Part shown: positions 22,678-34,582 of the stretch, piece by piece
Numbering within the stretch: position 1 is the stretch's first letter
Layout of the letters: the number at the start of each line of letters is the position of its first letter
Source: Microthyrium microscopicum
Lineage: Eukaryota > Ascomycota > Dothideomycetes > Microthyriales > Microthyriaceae
Length of the DNA stretch: 64,000 bases
Assembly: GCA_010405405.1 (NCBI GenBank)
Contig: MU004234.1
Span: 292,993-356,992 of the forward strand
Direction: 5' to 3'
Notes under the pieces: model-generated
The model's input: only the letters and a program-made list of their open reading frames with translations
Databases searched by the model: none
What the model was told of the DNA's origin: nothing
Made by a program: the position numbers and the translations under genes

Positions 22678-23664
22678 TCAAAGCCATGCGGTTTCGATGT
22701 TGGTCCTCGTTGAGGCTCTCTGTTTGTTCTTTGGTTGCTTGACTTTGATGAGCAAAGGTGTTATATGCTCTTTCTTGGTTGTGCTGACTGGCTTTCGACA
22801 TACAGGACATTGTGCACTGCGCACACCTGTTTGCGTTCGAGTTCTGATTTCTGAATGGCGTAAGGATTCGAGAAGACACAGGTTACAAAATGCGTGTCCT
22901 GGCTCATCTGTTAGCGGGGTCTGAGGAAATCCGTGCTTTTGGAACATACCACAATGTGCCATGGTCAGACTTGTCGGAACGTCCATGCATATCACACAGT
23001 TCATTGAATTCAGAGTGGTCTTCTTAGCCCCTTCGAGCTTTGACTGTGCCTTGACTGCATCTTCTCGTTGTTTCGCTGCCACCCGCCTGAGCTCTTCTGA
23101 TGCTTTATCGGTGCTATTGTCCAAGTCGTCAATCATGATAGGAGCCGCCCTGCTGCCTTCCAACAGTGTTGCTGAGGCACCTCCAGCTCCTGACGCTACT
23201 TGAGGTCTCCGCATAGACTCCAAGGTATATGCCGCCTGAATTTCACCCTCGGTGTGAGTACCAGGTGACGAGTCGCCCGTCAAGTCTATCACGGTGGGGC
23301 CATTCTGTGGCGTTTGTCCGCGCTCGAATGAGCTCTCAAACGACGAGGGGTGACCTCCTGTTCGCCGTCGTTTCCGTGCTCGGGATGACTCCGCCACTGA
23401 CGAACTGAACGAGTCAGGCCGTCTATGATTTTTACTCATCTCAAGGAAGGCTGAGCGTGGTGTGGAGGAAGTAGAAGAACCGAGAGAGACGAAGGAGGAG
23501 GGCGAGGAGTTGTCTTCGTATTTTAGGTCGGGTACGCCACGGCGGATGTATTGTGAAGATGAAGGACGATTTAGCGAGCGGCTTGGTTCTGGCGATGGAG
23601 AATTGGGTACGAAGAGGGGTGATTCAGCTCGTAGTGAATAGCCAAAGGGATAATTACGGTCCAT
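22678..23664 (-). CDS. RING-finger protein, SLX8/STUbL-like E3 ubiquitin ligase
   Basis: Predicted nuclear RING E3 ligase of 311 residues, exons 23664-22950 and 22898-22678. The RING is C-terminal: CVICMDVPTSLTMAHC, then CGHAFCNLC and CPVCRKPV, a C3HC4 arrangement that becomes canonical only after removing a 51-nt intron (22899-22949; GTATGT donor, CTAAC branch, CCAG acceptor). Upstream is a disordered Ser/Pro region with a basic RKRRRTGG segment and two hydrophobic-acidic patches, TVIDLTGD and APIMIDDLD, that look like SUMO-interacting motifs. That combination suggests a SUMO-targeted ubiquitin ligase acting in genome stability, as for Slx8; this is inference. The intron is a multiple of three with no stop, so retention would insert 17 residues into the RING. 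Confidence 0.8.
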   Translation of the reverse strand: MDRNYPFGYSLRAESPLFVPNSPSPEPSRSLNRPSSSQYIRRGVPDLKYEDNSSPSSFVSLGSSTSSTPRSAFLEMSKNHRRPDSFSSSVAESSRARKRRRTGGHPSSFESSFERGQTPQNGPTVIDLTGDSSPGTHTEGEIQAAYTLESMRRPQVASGAGGASATLLEGSRAAPIMIDDLDNSTDKASEELRRVAAKQREDAVKAQSKLEGAKKTTLNSMNCVICMDVPTSLTMAHCGMFQKHGFPQTPLTDEPGHAFCNLCLLESLRHSEIRTRTQTGVRSAQCPVCRKPVSTTKKEHITPLLIKVKQPKNKQRASTRTNIETAWL

Positions 23665-24467
23665 GATGGGCGCTGTTGTGGCTAAGGCGGCAAAGAATGG
23701 TGTTGTGGTAAGAATGTTGGGCTATTACCCCAGCAGGCAGGTACGATAATTACAGTAGCACCTGCAGGCAGATTTTTAGGAAGGTAGCGGCTAGAGAGGA
23801 GGAAGGGGCGAAGAAGTGGAGAGAAGGGATGTTGGTGAGAGGTTAGAGGTTAGAGGTTAGAGGCGAGTAGAGGCAAGAGGACGACCAGAGGTGAAGGAGT
23901 TGATGGTGGGCCGTGGCCAAACAAGAGTGCCGCCTCCAACTTCACTCCATCCCTCGACAACTTCAACACCTCAGTTTTCTTAAGGAGAATTACGGTTGAA
24001 TTCACTTGTATTATTGACTTCAACCCATGAGTAGGAACCGTAAACCTGACTGATGTCTTTGAATGGAAATGCGGGTATCACAAGCTACTTCTTGATGAGC
24101 TGAAGTATAACTGATCGTAGTACTTCCTGCAAAATTGGACGGAAAACAGGCAATAGGCCCGACTAGCCAGGGTTACTTGGCAGCAACAAAAATCTTACAA
24201 AGGAATGACAATAAAATAGAACGGCAAAGAGTGTTGCAAGATGGAGGAATCAATTACGAGGTATAATTGCCAAGCTTAACTCCGCTCCACTCCGAAGTCT
24301 CTAACTTCAGATGCCAAGACATGTATGATCCCTGCTCCTGCAGCGAGATTTCTCTAGGATTATATCGCGAAGTCATGATCCCTCCTCCTACACTGTAATA
24401 TCGTCGCGTCTGCCTTACACCCTTTCTGCTTCCTTTAAAATGTCCTAGCATCTGTCGCGCATCTAAG
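23665..24467. other. Divergent promoter region of the RING gene and MIP1
   Basis: About 800 bp between divergent genes. It contains a purine-rich tract with three exact TTAGAGG repeats (23843-23863). No coding gene recognised. Confidence 0.55.
23843..23863 (+). repeat. Short tandem repeat (TTAGAGG)x3
   Basis: Three exact 7-bp TTAGAGG units in a GA-rich tract upstream of the RING gene. The unit resembles but is not the fungal telomere repeat TTAGGG. Confidence 0.85.
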
Positions 24468-27400
24468 ATGCACCATTACCAAAGAACCAGGCTCGTCGCT
24501 AGGCTTGCGCGACAACATAAAGCCATTCTCGATCTTCGCCTCCCCATTGCGCCCCTATTACGCTATGAACAGTCACGATCATACGCCGCGTCTGCGGAGG
24601 CAACGGAAGCCGCTGAAGCTCACACTTTAGCTAGTAAGTCAATGTAGGTGTTTTATCATAGAGGCATACTAATTGAATTTCATTAGGATCGAGTAATGCG
24701 CGCTTCAATGAAATTGGAGTACAGCACTTGAGTGATCATGTTCACTCTCAGATCTTTCCTCCAAATCCTCCCAAACCTCCTCAAGAACTCATAGACCTCT
24801 CCCGCGATCATCTCACACGCCATGATCTCCTCGGCAAGAACCTTGATACCACACCTCCCGTCGCTTTCGATCTCCCCCAGCTTCAAGGGAGAACACTGGA
24901 TGAACATTTCTACCGACTGGCCATGGACTCGGCAGAGACCTATTTTGAAAATGCCAAACGCTTTGCAAGAGCAAATCCGCCTCAAAGGCCGCGCAAATGG
25001 GTCAAGAAAAGTGGTTGGACCAAATACAATGCAGATGGGACTACTGAGTCGGTTGATGCGCCACAGGAAACAGAGTTGACATTCGATACTGAAGTCATGT
25101 ATAAAGAAACCAGTTTTGCTTGCATGGCATGTGCCTGTAGCCCAACGGCGTGGTACTCGTGGTTGTCGCCCTGGCTTTTGGGAGAGTCAAAATCTGATCG
25201 ACATCTCATTCCAATGGGTGATCCAAAGAAGCAGAGGATAATAATTGGTCATAATATTGGATATGACAGGGCCAGGATATCCGAGGAGTACTCGTTGGAG
25301 CACTCGAACAACTTTTTCCTGGATACTATGTCGTTACACGTTGCCGTGAATGGGATGTGCTCGAGACAGCGCCCCACCTGGGTCAAGCATCGAAAGAGTC
25401 GGGAACTGCGGGATGAAATATCGAAATCAGAAAATTCTACAGAACTGGCTCTTCTACTGGAATCTGGAAAGCTGACGGATGAAGAGGAGGATTTGTGGGT
25501 TGGACGAAGTTCGGTCAATTCATTAAGGGATGTGGCTCAGTTTCACTGCGGTGTGACCATTGACAAAGCAAAACGGGAATACTTTGGAGAGTTGGATCGA
25601 AAAGGAGTTGTAGAAAAGCTGGATGAATTGCTGGACTATTGTGCTGCCGATGTCGATATCACTCACCGGGTGTACCGCAAAGTCTTTCCCGCTTACTTGG
25701 AGACATGTCCTCATCCAGTCAGTTTTGCTGCTCTACGTTTTCTTTCTACAGAAATACTACCAGTCAACAAAGGCTGGGAGGCCTACATCAAGAACACCGA
25801 AGCAACTTATATGAAGTTATCCGATGGCGTACAAGAGCGCATACTAAAGCTTTGTGATAAAGCTCTCAAGCTCAGGAACAAACCAGTGAAATACCAGGAT
25901 GACCCATGGCTCAGCCAGCTGGACTGGACCGGGCAGGAAATCAAGATGGTTAAGGGCGAAAAGAAAGACGATCCCATGAGACCTGCGAAAAGACAAAAAA
26001 TGCCTGGAATGCCCCAGTGGTACAAGGATTTACATGCCACCAGTGATTCAGAAATCAATCTTACGGTTAGGACTCGAATCACTCCACTTCTCCTTCGGCT
26101 TTCGTGGCGTGGATATCCTCTGACTTGGTCGGATGTTCATGGATATATGTACAAGGTTCCCAACGAAGAGGTACAGCAGCTTCGACAACAGGGCTTGGAG
26201 CGAAGTGATATGGATGAAGAAAAGAATGAGAAGTTGCGAGACGACAGGACGCATTGCTATTTCAAACTTCCTCACAAAGATGGCCCGACTGCAAGATGTA
26301 CTAATCCACTTGCCAAAGGCTACCTCCAATACTTTGAACAAGGAACGCTATCGTCAGAATATTCTTACGCCAAGGCGGCTCTGGAAATGAATGCATCCTG
26401 TTCATATTGGATCAGCGCAAGAGACCGAATCAAGTCACAAATGGTCGTCTACAACGACGAAGTCAAAGATCCGGAAGCAAAGAAACGCAGGACGAAAGCC
26501 TCTGTGGCTTATATTCTTCCCCAGGTCATCCCAATGGGTACCATCACTCGACGGGCGGTCGAAAATACCTGGCTTACAGCTAGTAATGCCAAAGCCAACA
26601 GAGTAGGATCGGAACTCAAGAGCATGGTCACTGCGCCACCAGGGTACTGTTTTGTGGGTGCCGATGTGGATTCGGAAGAATTGTGGATTGCAAGTCTAAT
26701 GGGAGATGCTCAGTTCAAGCTACATGGCGGAAACGCCATTGGCTTTATGACTCTCGAGGGAACCAAAGCGGCTGGCACTGACCTGCACTCTCGAACGGCC
26801 AAAATCCTAGGCATATCTCGAAATGATGCCAAAATCTTCAACTACGGTCGTATCTACGGCGCCGGTCAAAAGTTCGCAACCCAACTGTTGCGGCAATTCA
26901 ATCCCAACACCGCAGAGAGCGATGCTCTGAAAACTGCTCAAAACCTCTACGCGGAGACCAAAGGCAAAAAGACAACCCGTAAATCCCTCCGCACCCGCTC
27001 CTTTTGGCGCGGCGGCACCGAATCATTCGTGTTTAATCGCCTGGAAGACTTTGCTCAACAAGAATTCCCAAAAACCCCTGTCCTTGGAGCTGGTATCACA
27101 GAAGCCCTCCAACAACGATATATATCCAAAGGCGGCTTCCTCACCAGTCGCATCAATTGGGCCATTCAATCATCCGGTGTCGATTACCTCCATCTCCTCA
27201 TCGTCGCCATGGACTATCTCACCCGTCGCTACGCTCTCAATGCTCGTCTATCCCTCACCGTCCATGATGAGATCCGTTACCTCGTCAAATCCGAAGACCG
27301 GTACCGTGCTGCCCTCGCCCTGCAAATCGCAAATGTTTGGACGCGTGCCATGTTCAGTCAACAACTTGGTATCGGTGACCTACCCCAAGCCTGTGCTTAC

Positions 27401-28015
27401 TTCTCTGCCGTCGACATTGACCACGTGCTGCGCAAAGAGGTCGATATGGACTGCGTGACGCCCAGCCACCCAACTGCCATCAAACCGGGCGAGAGTCTTG
27501 ACATCGCTGAACTCCTCGCCAAGGGCCACGAGGCACAGCTCAATCCTAATGCACCAGGCGCTCAGACTTCCGATCTTTCACGCTTCGACTATACGCCTCG
27601 TGAACCCATCATCGCTAGCCTCGAACGCGACACAGACACAGCGTATCTCCGCGCCCAAATCACCGCCGACGATGCCGAACTACGGCAAATCATCAAAGAA
27701 GCCACTGGTGGCGAAGACACAAAACCACCATCTTCAGGCTCATCCGGCCGCGGCCGCCCACGCAAAGTGTCGACGGGCGAAGGCAAAAAACCGCGTTCAC
27801 CACGGGTCAAAAAAGATAATATGGCAGATGCGGCCATGAACATCCACTATCATCATCAGCAGACGCCGAACCTCGTCCCCGTCGACGAAACTTTGTGGGG
27901 CAATACAGCGAGCACGTGGATGAACAAGAACTGGGAGGGCAAGAAGAATCTTTGGCAAGTTGGTCTGGGAACATATCGTGGACCAAAGCCAGCGATTACC
28001 GGCACGCGATGGTAA
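24468..28015 (+). CDS. MIP1: Mitochondrial DNA polymerase gamma, catalytic subunit
   Basis: Family A polymerase that replicates mitochondrial DNA. Exons 24468-24633 and 24687-28015 give 1164 residues; the join reads HTLA-RSSNARFNEIGVQHLS, the last part being a conserved Pol gamma start motif. The N terminus (MHHYQRTRLVARLARQHK) is basic and free of acidic residues, a clear mitochondrial presequence. Exonuclease motifs: Exo I LTFDTEV (near residue 189), Exo II IIGHNIGYDRARI, Exo III YCAADVDITHRVY. Polymerase motifs: A FVGADVDSEELWIAS (near 710), B RNDAKIFNYGRIYGAGQ (near 770), C VHDEIRYL (near 914). A C-terminal extension after the polymerase domain contains a basic GRGRPRK AT-hook-like run, as in filamentous fungi. 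The upstream exon is essential because it supplies the targeting sequence. Confidence 0.96.
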
Positions 28016-28283
28016 TTGTACAAACTGTATTGTTGTGTATATATGTCTGAATATCTTGGATAAAGCATTGGCGTTGTGTATATTAACGCATTGATCAGAA
28101 TTTATATAACGAATGTCTAGTATTGTATAATAACATCCCCGTCACGGAGGTATGGTTCAACCTTCCATCTTTCTATGCTCCATAGATCGAGCTGTGAAAC
28201 ACAGACCTCAAATGACTCAATATCGCGAACATGTAAGTGCTTAGAGTTTGAATCATCATTTACATTATTAACTAATCTAACCG

Positions 28284-30315
28284 TCATGATTTGACGCATA
28301 GCTGTCCTGAGTTATCCATAAAGAACTCACTGCCCACACACGAACGGCAGTAGAAGACTCCATATGGATCAACTTTCATCTTGATGTCTAATAAACGCTC
28401 ATAGTTGCTGCCCCAGAATGCATGCTGCCAGTCCCTTGTGTCTGCGAATGCCTATCAAACTGTCAGCTCAGCTTTCTCACCTGGACATACTACTTACCTC
28501 GTTCGCATAAGTACCACCCTGTGGTGCGAGGCTTCGGTAGCTTTCTGTAAACTTATCGGCATCCTTCCACTTCTTCGCCAATACTGTTCGATCTGTTCCC
28601 GTCCATTGCAGTTCGCTTGCTGGTCGCATGATTGCAGTTCGAAATGCTGGATTCACAGCATTTCCTCCACCTCTCATGTGCGGTGGCTTGTGTGTGCCAA
28701 TGCCCATGGTGGCATCGTTCAGCATTTGTGTGGTCTCATCGAAAGCGCCCATGAGCGCCTGCTTCAAGCCAGGCTTTTGGTTGTCTTCCGCACTGTACAG
28801 CCACGAAGCGATGATTTTGTTCGTTCCCATACCTGGAAACGTAGCTTCCGTAGCCTCAGTTGAGCGCTTGTTCAATGCCGATGTTGGATCGCCAAATACA
28901 CTGAGCTCACTGCGTGTGTACAACCATTTCTCTGCCTCCTCCCACGTCTCATGCTCATGCCACGAAACACTCGCATGCACATTCCGTCTCGCCAGTCTGA
29001 CCCTCCTCTTCTCCTCATCCCGATCTGTATCACCAGATCTTGACGACGATCGATCACCATCATCATCCCCCGACGAGTCCCTTCCACCAGATCCATACCC
29101 AGTTGGCTGTCTGCCATTAATCTTCGCCAGCCCATCAAGGATCGGATCCACCAAAGCATGTGCCTGATCTCTTGAAAAGCCCGGCACAGCAACACTCCAC
29201 GTAACCTTCCCATCCCCCTTCGCCGGATACCCATCAAAGTACCCACCACCCCCAACCATCGCAATCTTACTCCACTGAGTATACCAATACGTAATTTCAT
29301 CCCACCCATACAAGCTTCCCCTAATAGTAACACTCCTCTCACTAGGCAACGCCTTGATAACATAAGCCAACGCAACACCATACGTACTCCCACCTCCACC
29401 CCTCATAGCCCAAAAATAGTCCGTATTCTGACACTCATTCGCCGTAATAATCTCGCCCATTGGCGTAACCAGATCAATTTCCAGCACTTGGTCAGCGCCT
29501 AGGCCATATTTTGCGGATAAACCACCATGTCCGCCATTGGAGAGGAAGCCGCCGAGGGAGACGGTGGAAAAGGCGCCGGAGACGACCATTAGATTGCGAG
29601 CGCGCGCTTCTTTGGAGACTTCAGACCAGCGGTTTCCTGCGCCGGCGCGGACGGCGGCACCGGGGATGGAGATGTTGCAGTTTTGGGGGGCGAAGGTGGT
29701 TGGATACCAGGTTTTTGTGTTTAGGTTGTGGGTCCAGATTGAGAGGGAGTTTGGTTGGACTGATCTATATATGATATGAATATTAGCTTTGTGATTCATA
29801 AAAGTTGGAACTGTGGAAGGGATTTGTGTTTACCGTCCGAGAAAGTCGTGTCCTGTGCTTTTGATGTTGAGGCGGATGTTGTGATCTCGCGCGAAATCTA
29901 CCGCTGCCTTTACATCACTGGCCTCTTTTGCTTCCACTACGTATATTGGATATCCACCTGTTGTGCATGCGCCGCTGGCACCTGGCATACAGCTGTAGTT
30001 GTTGTAGTTCTGCCACATATTTGATGTTGGATGGCGGGCGTGCCATGCTGAGTCTCTGAATCCCTTTGTGACATCTTCACAAGCCTCGACGCTGAAAAGA
30101 TTGCTTCCCGAATGACATGGCGCGGCCGGTGGGTCTGGCTTCAATAATCTTCCTTTTACTGCTGTCTTTAACTTTGCCCATTCTACATCAGAAGGCCATT
30201 CGGGTGTGTTTGGGAGGTTTTTGCATTGTCCAGCTTGTAGCTTCGGATAAGGGGATAAGGAAGACACAACAGTAAACAGCGATAAGAGCGTAGAGAATGA
30301 AGCCGCCGATAACAT
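28284..30315 (-). CDS. Secreted FAD-linked oxidoreductase, berberine-bridge-enzyme-like
   Basis: Vanillyl-alcohol-oxidase/BBE superfamily enzyme of 638 residues, exons 30315-29834, 29764-28498 and 28451-28284. It begins with a signal peptide (MLSAASFSTLLSLFTVVSSL), so it is secreted or enters the ER. The FAD-binding PCMH domain shows IYVVEAKEASDVKAAVDFA, IKSTGHDFLGRS and VSLGGFLSNGGHGGLSAKYG. The C-terminal BBE domain is in the last exon (WQHAFWGSNYERLL, KMKVDPYGVFYC). An unusual hydrophilic insert (about residues 380-420: GRDSSGDDDGDRSSSRS and following) interrupts the substrate-binding domain. Such enzymes oxidise sugars, alcohols or secondary-metabolite intermediates; no metabolite cluster is visible around it. 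Divergent neighbours are far away. Confidence 0.9.
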
Positions 30316-32540
30316 TGTGGCAGAATAAAAAAAAGCAAATGAGTGACTGTCTTCCTCCCAAGATCACAGACGCAGCGAGCTTCAAATATCAATCGAACAA
30401 GAGAAATCACACACCAAGGAACATAATCCTCACAATCCCCTTGGCGATGGTGGGACTATTTGACCCAAGCCTATTTACCGATTTAGACACGACCTCCATC
30501 CCGGGAAACTTGTCAGGTATAGGGCCACAAAGTGGTCATAAGGGTGGGGAAATAAACGTTTTTTCTTGAGATCCAATATAGGCGCATGTTCAGATCTCAT
30601 CCAACCCTGGATTCTATTGGGCTTTGTTGCAATATATAATCGGTACTAGCTAATACTATTACCGGTGTCATTTGTTCTTATCGTGACCAATGGGCAAGAT
30701 ATGATGATCCTGATGCTGAACAACATCGTTCTTGAGCCAGGAAATGCGAGATATCGGCAACAAGGATTTCGTAGACCCTTAAGGATCACTAGAGGTTTGA
30801 TATAGTCACTTCTATATCTTGCTTTTGAAAGGATAGAAGATAAATTTGTCGCGTTATCTTGCGGTACTTGCCACGGATGGTAGCACGCGACAGCTTGCTT
30901 CAGCCTTATAAGACCTTTAGACTCCAGACTTTAGAAGGGCTGCAACGGGCCCGTGGGAGGAGATGAGGCTGGAAAAGGTAATAGTAACGTCGAGTATTCG
31001 TGACCTAACCCCTGGAGTGTTTCGGTTTGACTTTACTAAGCTTTGAAGATCATGGGAAAGGGGCATATATTAAATGTCTATTATAGTCAAATCTACCGCT
31101 AGCTTGGAACTAGGCATTTGATATCCCTGCTTCTAGAAGCTTGCAGGTACCGATACGTCTTCTCTTGCTGGCTTCTGGATCAAGTGGATTGCGGATTGTG
31201 GAAGTGTCCTGTTCAGAATCCAGTTCTAAGTTCAGTATCACGATCACGGATCAAGGAGTCACTTCCTCCCAATATGCTAATGTCAGCGCTGCAATCCCAA
31301 TTCCTCATTCCCACTGAAAGTGAACCTAACTATCTTTGGTCTTCCCAGCCTCAATTCCCAATCCAATACGCGACATCGGCCTATTTTCGTAGATCCTACA
31401 ATATCACCCGACTCCATTCTCAAGAAAGTTTAACAGAGCCCAGCACGCCTAGCGACGATCGAATATACAGAGCCCAGCACGCCTAGCGACGATCGAATAT
31501 ACAACACCATCGCCAAGTACCAGTACAAATCGCCACATGACCCTATATGCCCAACATCGACAGGGCTCATCGGGAGAAATCACCCTGTTTGAACCGCTCC
31601 CACTCCGCCCAAGCAACCCGACCCGACTTTAGAACGTGCCCCGATCAGTGCCAAATATAGCCGAGCCCGATCTTGAACGCGTGTTCAACAATACCAAGCC
31701 GATCCAATCTCGCGGCAAGCTCCATCAGGAAGGTCGACTAGTAGATCTAGCCGCCGGACCGACCTGCCATAATGGGAATCGCTTATGAACGTGCTGCTTG
31801 GAAAGTGACTTGCGCAAGTGACGATGAAGTGTAGGTCGGAGGTTGTTGATACCGATGGTCTGATAGTCTGTTTCTTGGTCAATGGTAATAGAGTGTTGGG
31901 TATTGGCGAAGAAGTCTATGATTCAATGTGGGTTTTTTTGGTAGGGGCTTTTATATTGACTGGGCTAGTGGCGTTCACCGTTGATGGTTGTCGGCAGATA
32001 AGACAGATGAACTTGTTGTTAAGTATACGGCTAGACACAGAGTGATTTTAACATTTGCTGGCAATTGAGGGCCCTGATAGATTTTGAAAGATAAGGATAA
32101 GACATTGAGACCAAAGATGTGAACTTGACTGCTACGAATATGGTAATAGATTCCGGTGTGCAGGGTCCGATCATATTCGATCAAGAAAATCAAAAGTAAG
32201 ACCGTACTCAAATCTTCAGCACGGCGTATCATGAAGGCTGATCGCGTAGATGACAAGCGATGTCCCCAGGGGGTTTGCCACTACGGACGGATGTACTGAG
32301 TGAAACGAAATAGCGCTCAAACATTTGGTAGTCAGGCGCCTCAGAGAGCCCAGCAAGAATTCTTTTGATCTTGGAATGGGTTTGTGGGAAAAGTGATGAA
32401 GCAGTGATCCCACAGATAATGAACCTCATTCCTAATTTGTTCGAAGGCTGGGACTACTTATTGTAGAGTCAAAGCGATGCGACGTCCTTGGTCTGGATAA
32501 TAAGTGCGTATTGGCTTGGATTCAGTATATTCAGATCTAT
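30316..32540. other. Longest gene-free stretch, with a tandem duplication
   Basis: 2.2 kb with no supported gene. It contains a perfect 34-bp tandem duplication (31433-31500). Between about 31490 and 31790 one plus-strand frame reads coding-like sequence interrupted by one TAG (LFEPLPLRPSNPTRL, stop, then AEPDLERVFNNTKP), possibly a relic exon. Family not recognised. Confidence 0.45.
31433..31500. repeat. Perfect 34-bp tandem duplication
   Basis: Two adjacent identical copies (31433-31466 and 31467-31500) beginning ACAGAGCCCAGCACG and ending GATCGAATAT. Identity suggests a recent slippage or repair event. Confidence 0.92.
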
Positions 32541-34272
32541 TCAATTGTCATCTTCATCGTCTGACAAGCCCAGTCGCGCTGCTTTGAACTTGCTGATCTT
32601 TTGTGGTTTGTCAGAGACCATTGCGGCTTGATCTTCATCATCCATGGATGCTTGGAAGATACTGCGATCAAGGGAAGGATCTAAGCTTAGCATGCGCTCC
32701 CGATACAGTGCAAACTCATCGATAGTTGGCGGCTCTGTTTGCTGGCTCTGAACAATGGTTTCCAAATCATTCTTGTTTTGACTTGTACTGATTGCAACTC
32801 TCTCTTCTGGAGGCAATGATGCTTTAGGCTTTGCCATTTTGGAGGCTTTGAAACGAGATAAACGACCAGTGGATGGCTTCGGCTCGCTTACAGACGGTTG
32901 TGTAAGTGGTCTCTCGACAATTTCGATTGCCAGTGGTGCTCCAGCAGGCGGAGGGTTCGCTACTGGCTTCGTGGGCAGGTTTCGAATTAGTTCCTCAGGT
33001 GCTGATGAGATATCCAACGACTCGGCGAAACGAACGCCCTTCTTGTTTGGGTTTTCGGAAGTGTCATCAAACTTCAGTTTGCCCTTGGAAAGAGCACTTT
33101 TCTTTTCCAAGACGGGCTCCGAGGGAACTTCTCGACCTGCATTAGACATCTTGTGCTTTTTGATTAACGCTTCCATCTCCTTCACGTAATCTTCATCCAG
33201 TTGACTACGAATATTGACCATACCGTACTCGTTTTCTTCCTCGGATGAGCTTTCGTAATCATCTTCTGACCAGTCTCCTTCATCTTCTTCAAGATCCATG
33301 GTTGCTACAACTGGTCCTATTTGTTGCAGCTGGTTGTGCAACTCTCTTCGAGCTTCTACCTCACCAGCAGGAGTTGAGGTATTAATGACGGTGTATTCAG
33401 AATCTGATAGACCCTCTTCATCGTCGAGTTCAAGTACACGACCCGAGGTTTGGTTTGAGATCCGAATTGCTGGAGCTTTTTGTGGTTGAGTGAGTTTTCG
33501 ATTCGAGGATGGCGATTTTGTAGCTGAACTTGGTATCGCATTTTTGTTCAATGACTTTTCGGGGGTTTCTTTCTTGTTGGTTTTCTCTAAAACGGACTTT
33601 GCTTGTAGTAGATTGGTCATGTCATCTACAGCTCCTTGAAAGTTTTCAACTTTGCTTGCTATATGAGGTTAATGAATGATCCGCGACGGTTGGGGTGCGG
33701 GTGAAGACGGTAAAGAGCAGGACGTACATACTATACTACCAGACTCATCTAGTTGTTCTGTAACTTCAAGCAAAACCGCATCTTCAGGTTTAGCGGAAGT
33801 TGTAGATTCCAGTAAGTGATCGAGCGCTAGGTGGTTCTTGTCAATCTGCTTCTGAATTGTGTCAGAGTTTCGCTGGCCAGCTAGTTAAGAAATCAGCAAC
33901 TTAGTACTTGAACAGATAACAACCAACTCACTCTGCACACGGTCTTTGATGATGTTCAAGATTTGAGCCTTGGTGCGCTGTGTTGATTTGTTTGCGCCAA
34001 TGATAAGACTATCGATGCCTGCCGGATCATCAGTGAAACTCTTAAACATCTTGCAGACTGTAAAACAAACCAGCTTTCTCCAAGGTCGAACTTTCTTCGT
34101 GGTCATAGAACACTTGGTTTATCTGGCTAGGTGAGGCATCACTTGGTAGCTCAGCAAGACCTTCCTCGAGTCCCATATATAAGCCTTGCCATGAAAGCCA
34201 GTATGACATAGTCCGGCGTAGCTGAGATATGGCATTTTCGAGGGATTCTATTTTGGAATCTATGTCAGCCAT
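32541..34272 (-). CDS. BUD27/URI-type unconventional prefoldin
   Basis: Probable homologue of yeast Bud27 / human URI, a prefoldin-like factor for RNA polymerase assembly and TOR-linked translation. Four exons: 34272-34071, 34018-33932, 33880-33740 and 33658-32541, total 515 residues. The N-terminal prefoldin-alpha coiled coil (MADIDSKIESLENAIS..., TKAQILNIIKDRVQ) needs a 52-nt intron with GTTTGT donor, CTGAT branch and GCAG acceptor; without it the frame stops at LQDV. The third intron uses donor GTAGTA at 33739; a nearby GTATGT cannot keep frame. The long C-terminal part is acidic and disordered (EEDEGDWSEDDYESSSEEE) with the family's KKGVRFAESLDIS motif and a terminal RLGLSDDEDDN. The start 34272 is the first ATG after the short divergent promoter. 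Exon 3 end is the least certain point. Confidence 0.8.
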
Positions 34273-34582
34273 GGTATCGATAGAAGCCTGGATGCGAATG
34301 ATGTGGTCTGGCTTTATTTTGTTGGCGGAAGTTAACAGGTAGAAATGAAGATGCAGTTGGAGTTGAAGGATTCACAAAATAAATAAATCGAGGATTCGAG
34401 GGAGGCCTCAAGAAAGCTCGGACCCTGATTTTATGTGGTGACATCCCTGTTCGAGGTGACAGGGCCCAATCGAGGACACCTTTGCGACATCAATCTCCCA
34501 TCTACATCCATTGACACACTTACCATTAGTTATACAGCTTATCTTGAGAGACATCTGCATCCAATTCTAATAGAACACCACA
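34273..34582. promoter_or_regulatory. Divergent promoter of the prefoldin and coiled-coil genes
   Basis: 310 bp between two start codons facing away from each other. No classical TATA box is clear; pyrimidine-rich tracts precede the plus-strand ATG. Shared regulation is possible but not shown. Confidence 0.5.

Noticed and set aside
23843-23863. Possible interstitial telomere repeat
   Set aside because: The unit is TTAGAGG, not TTAGGG, and occurs only three times in a GA-rich tract.
34019-34070. Apparent frameshift in the BUD27/URI-like gene
   Set aside because: A 52-nt intron with donor GTTTGT, branch CTGAT and acceptor GCAG explains the frame change.
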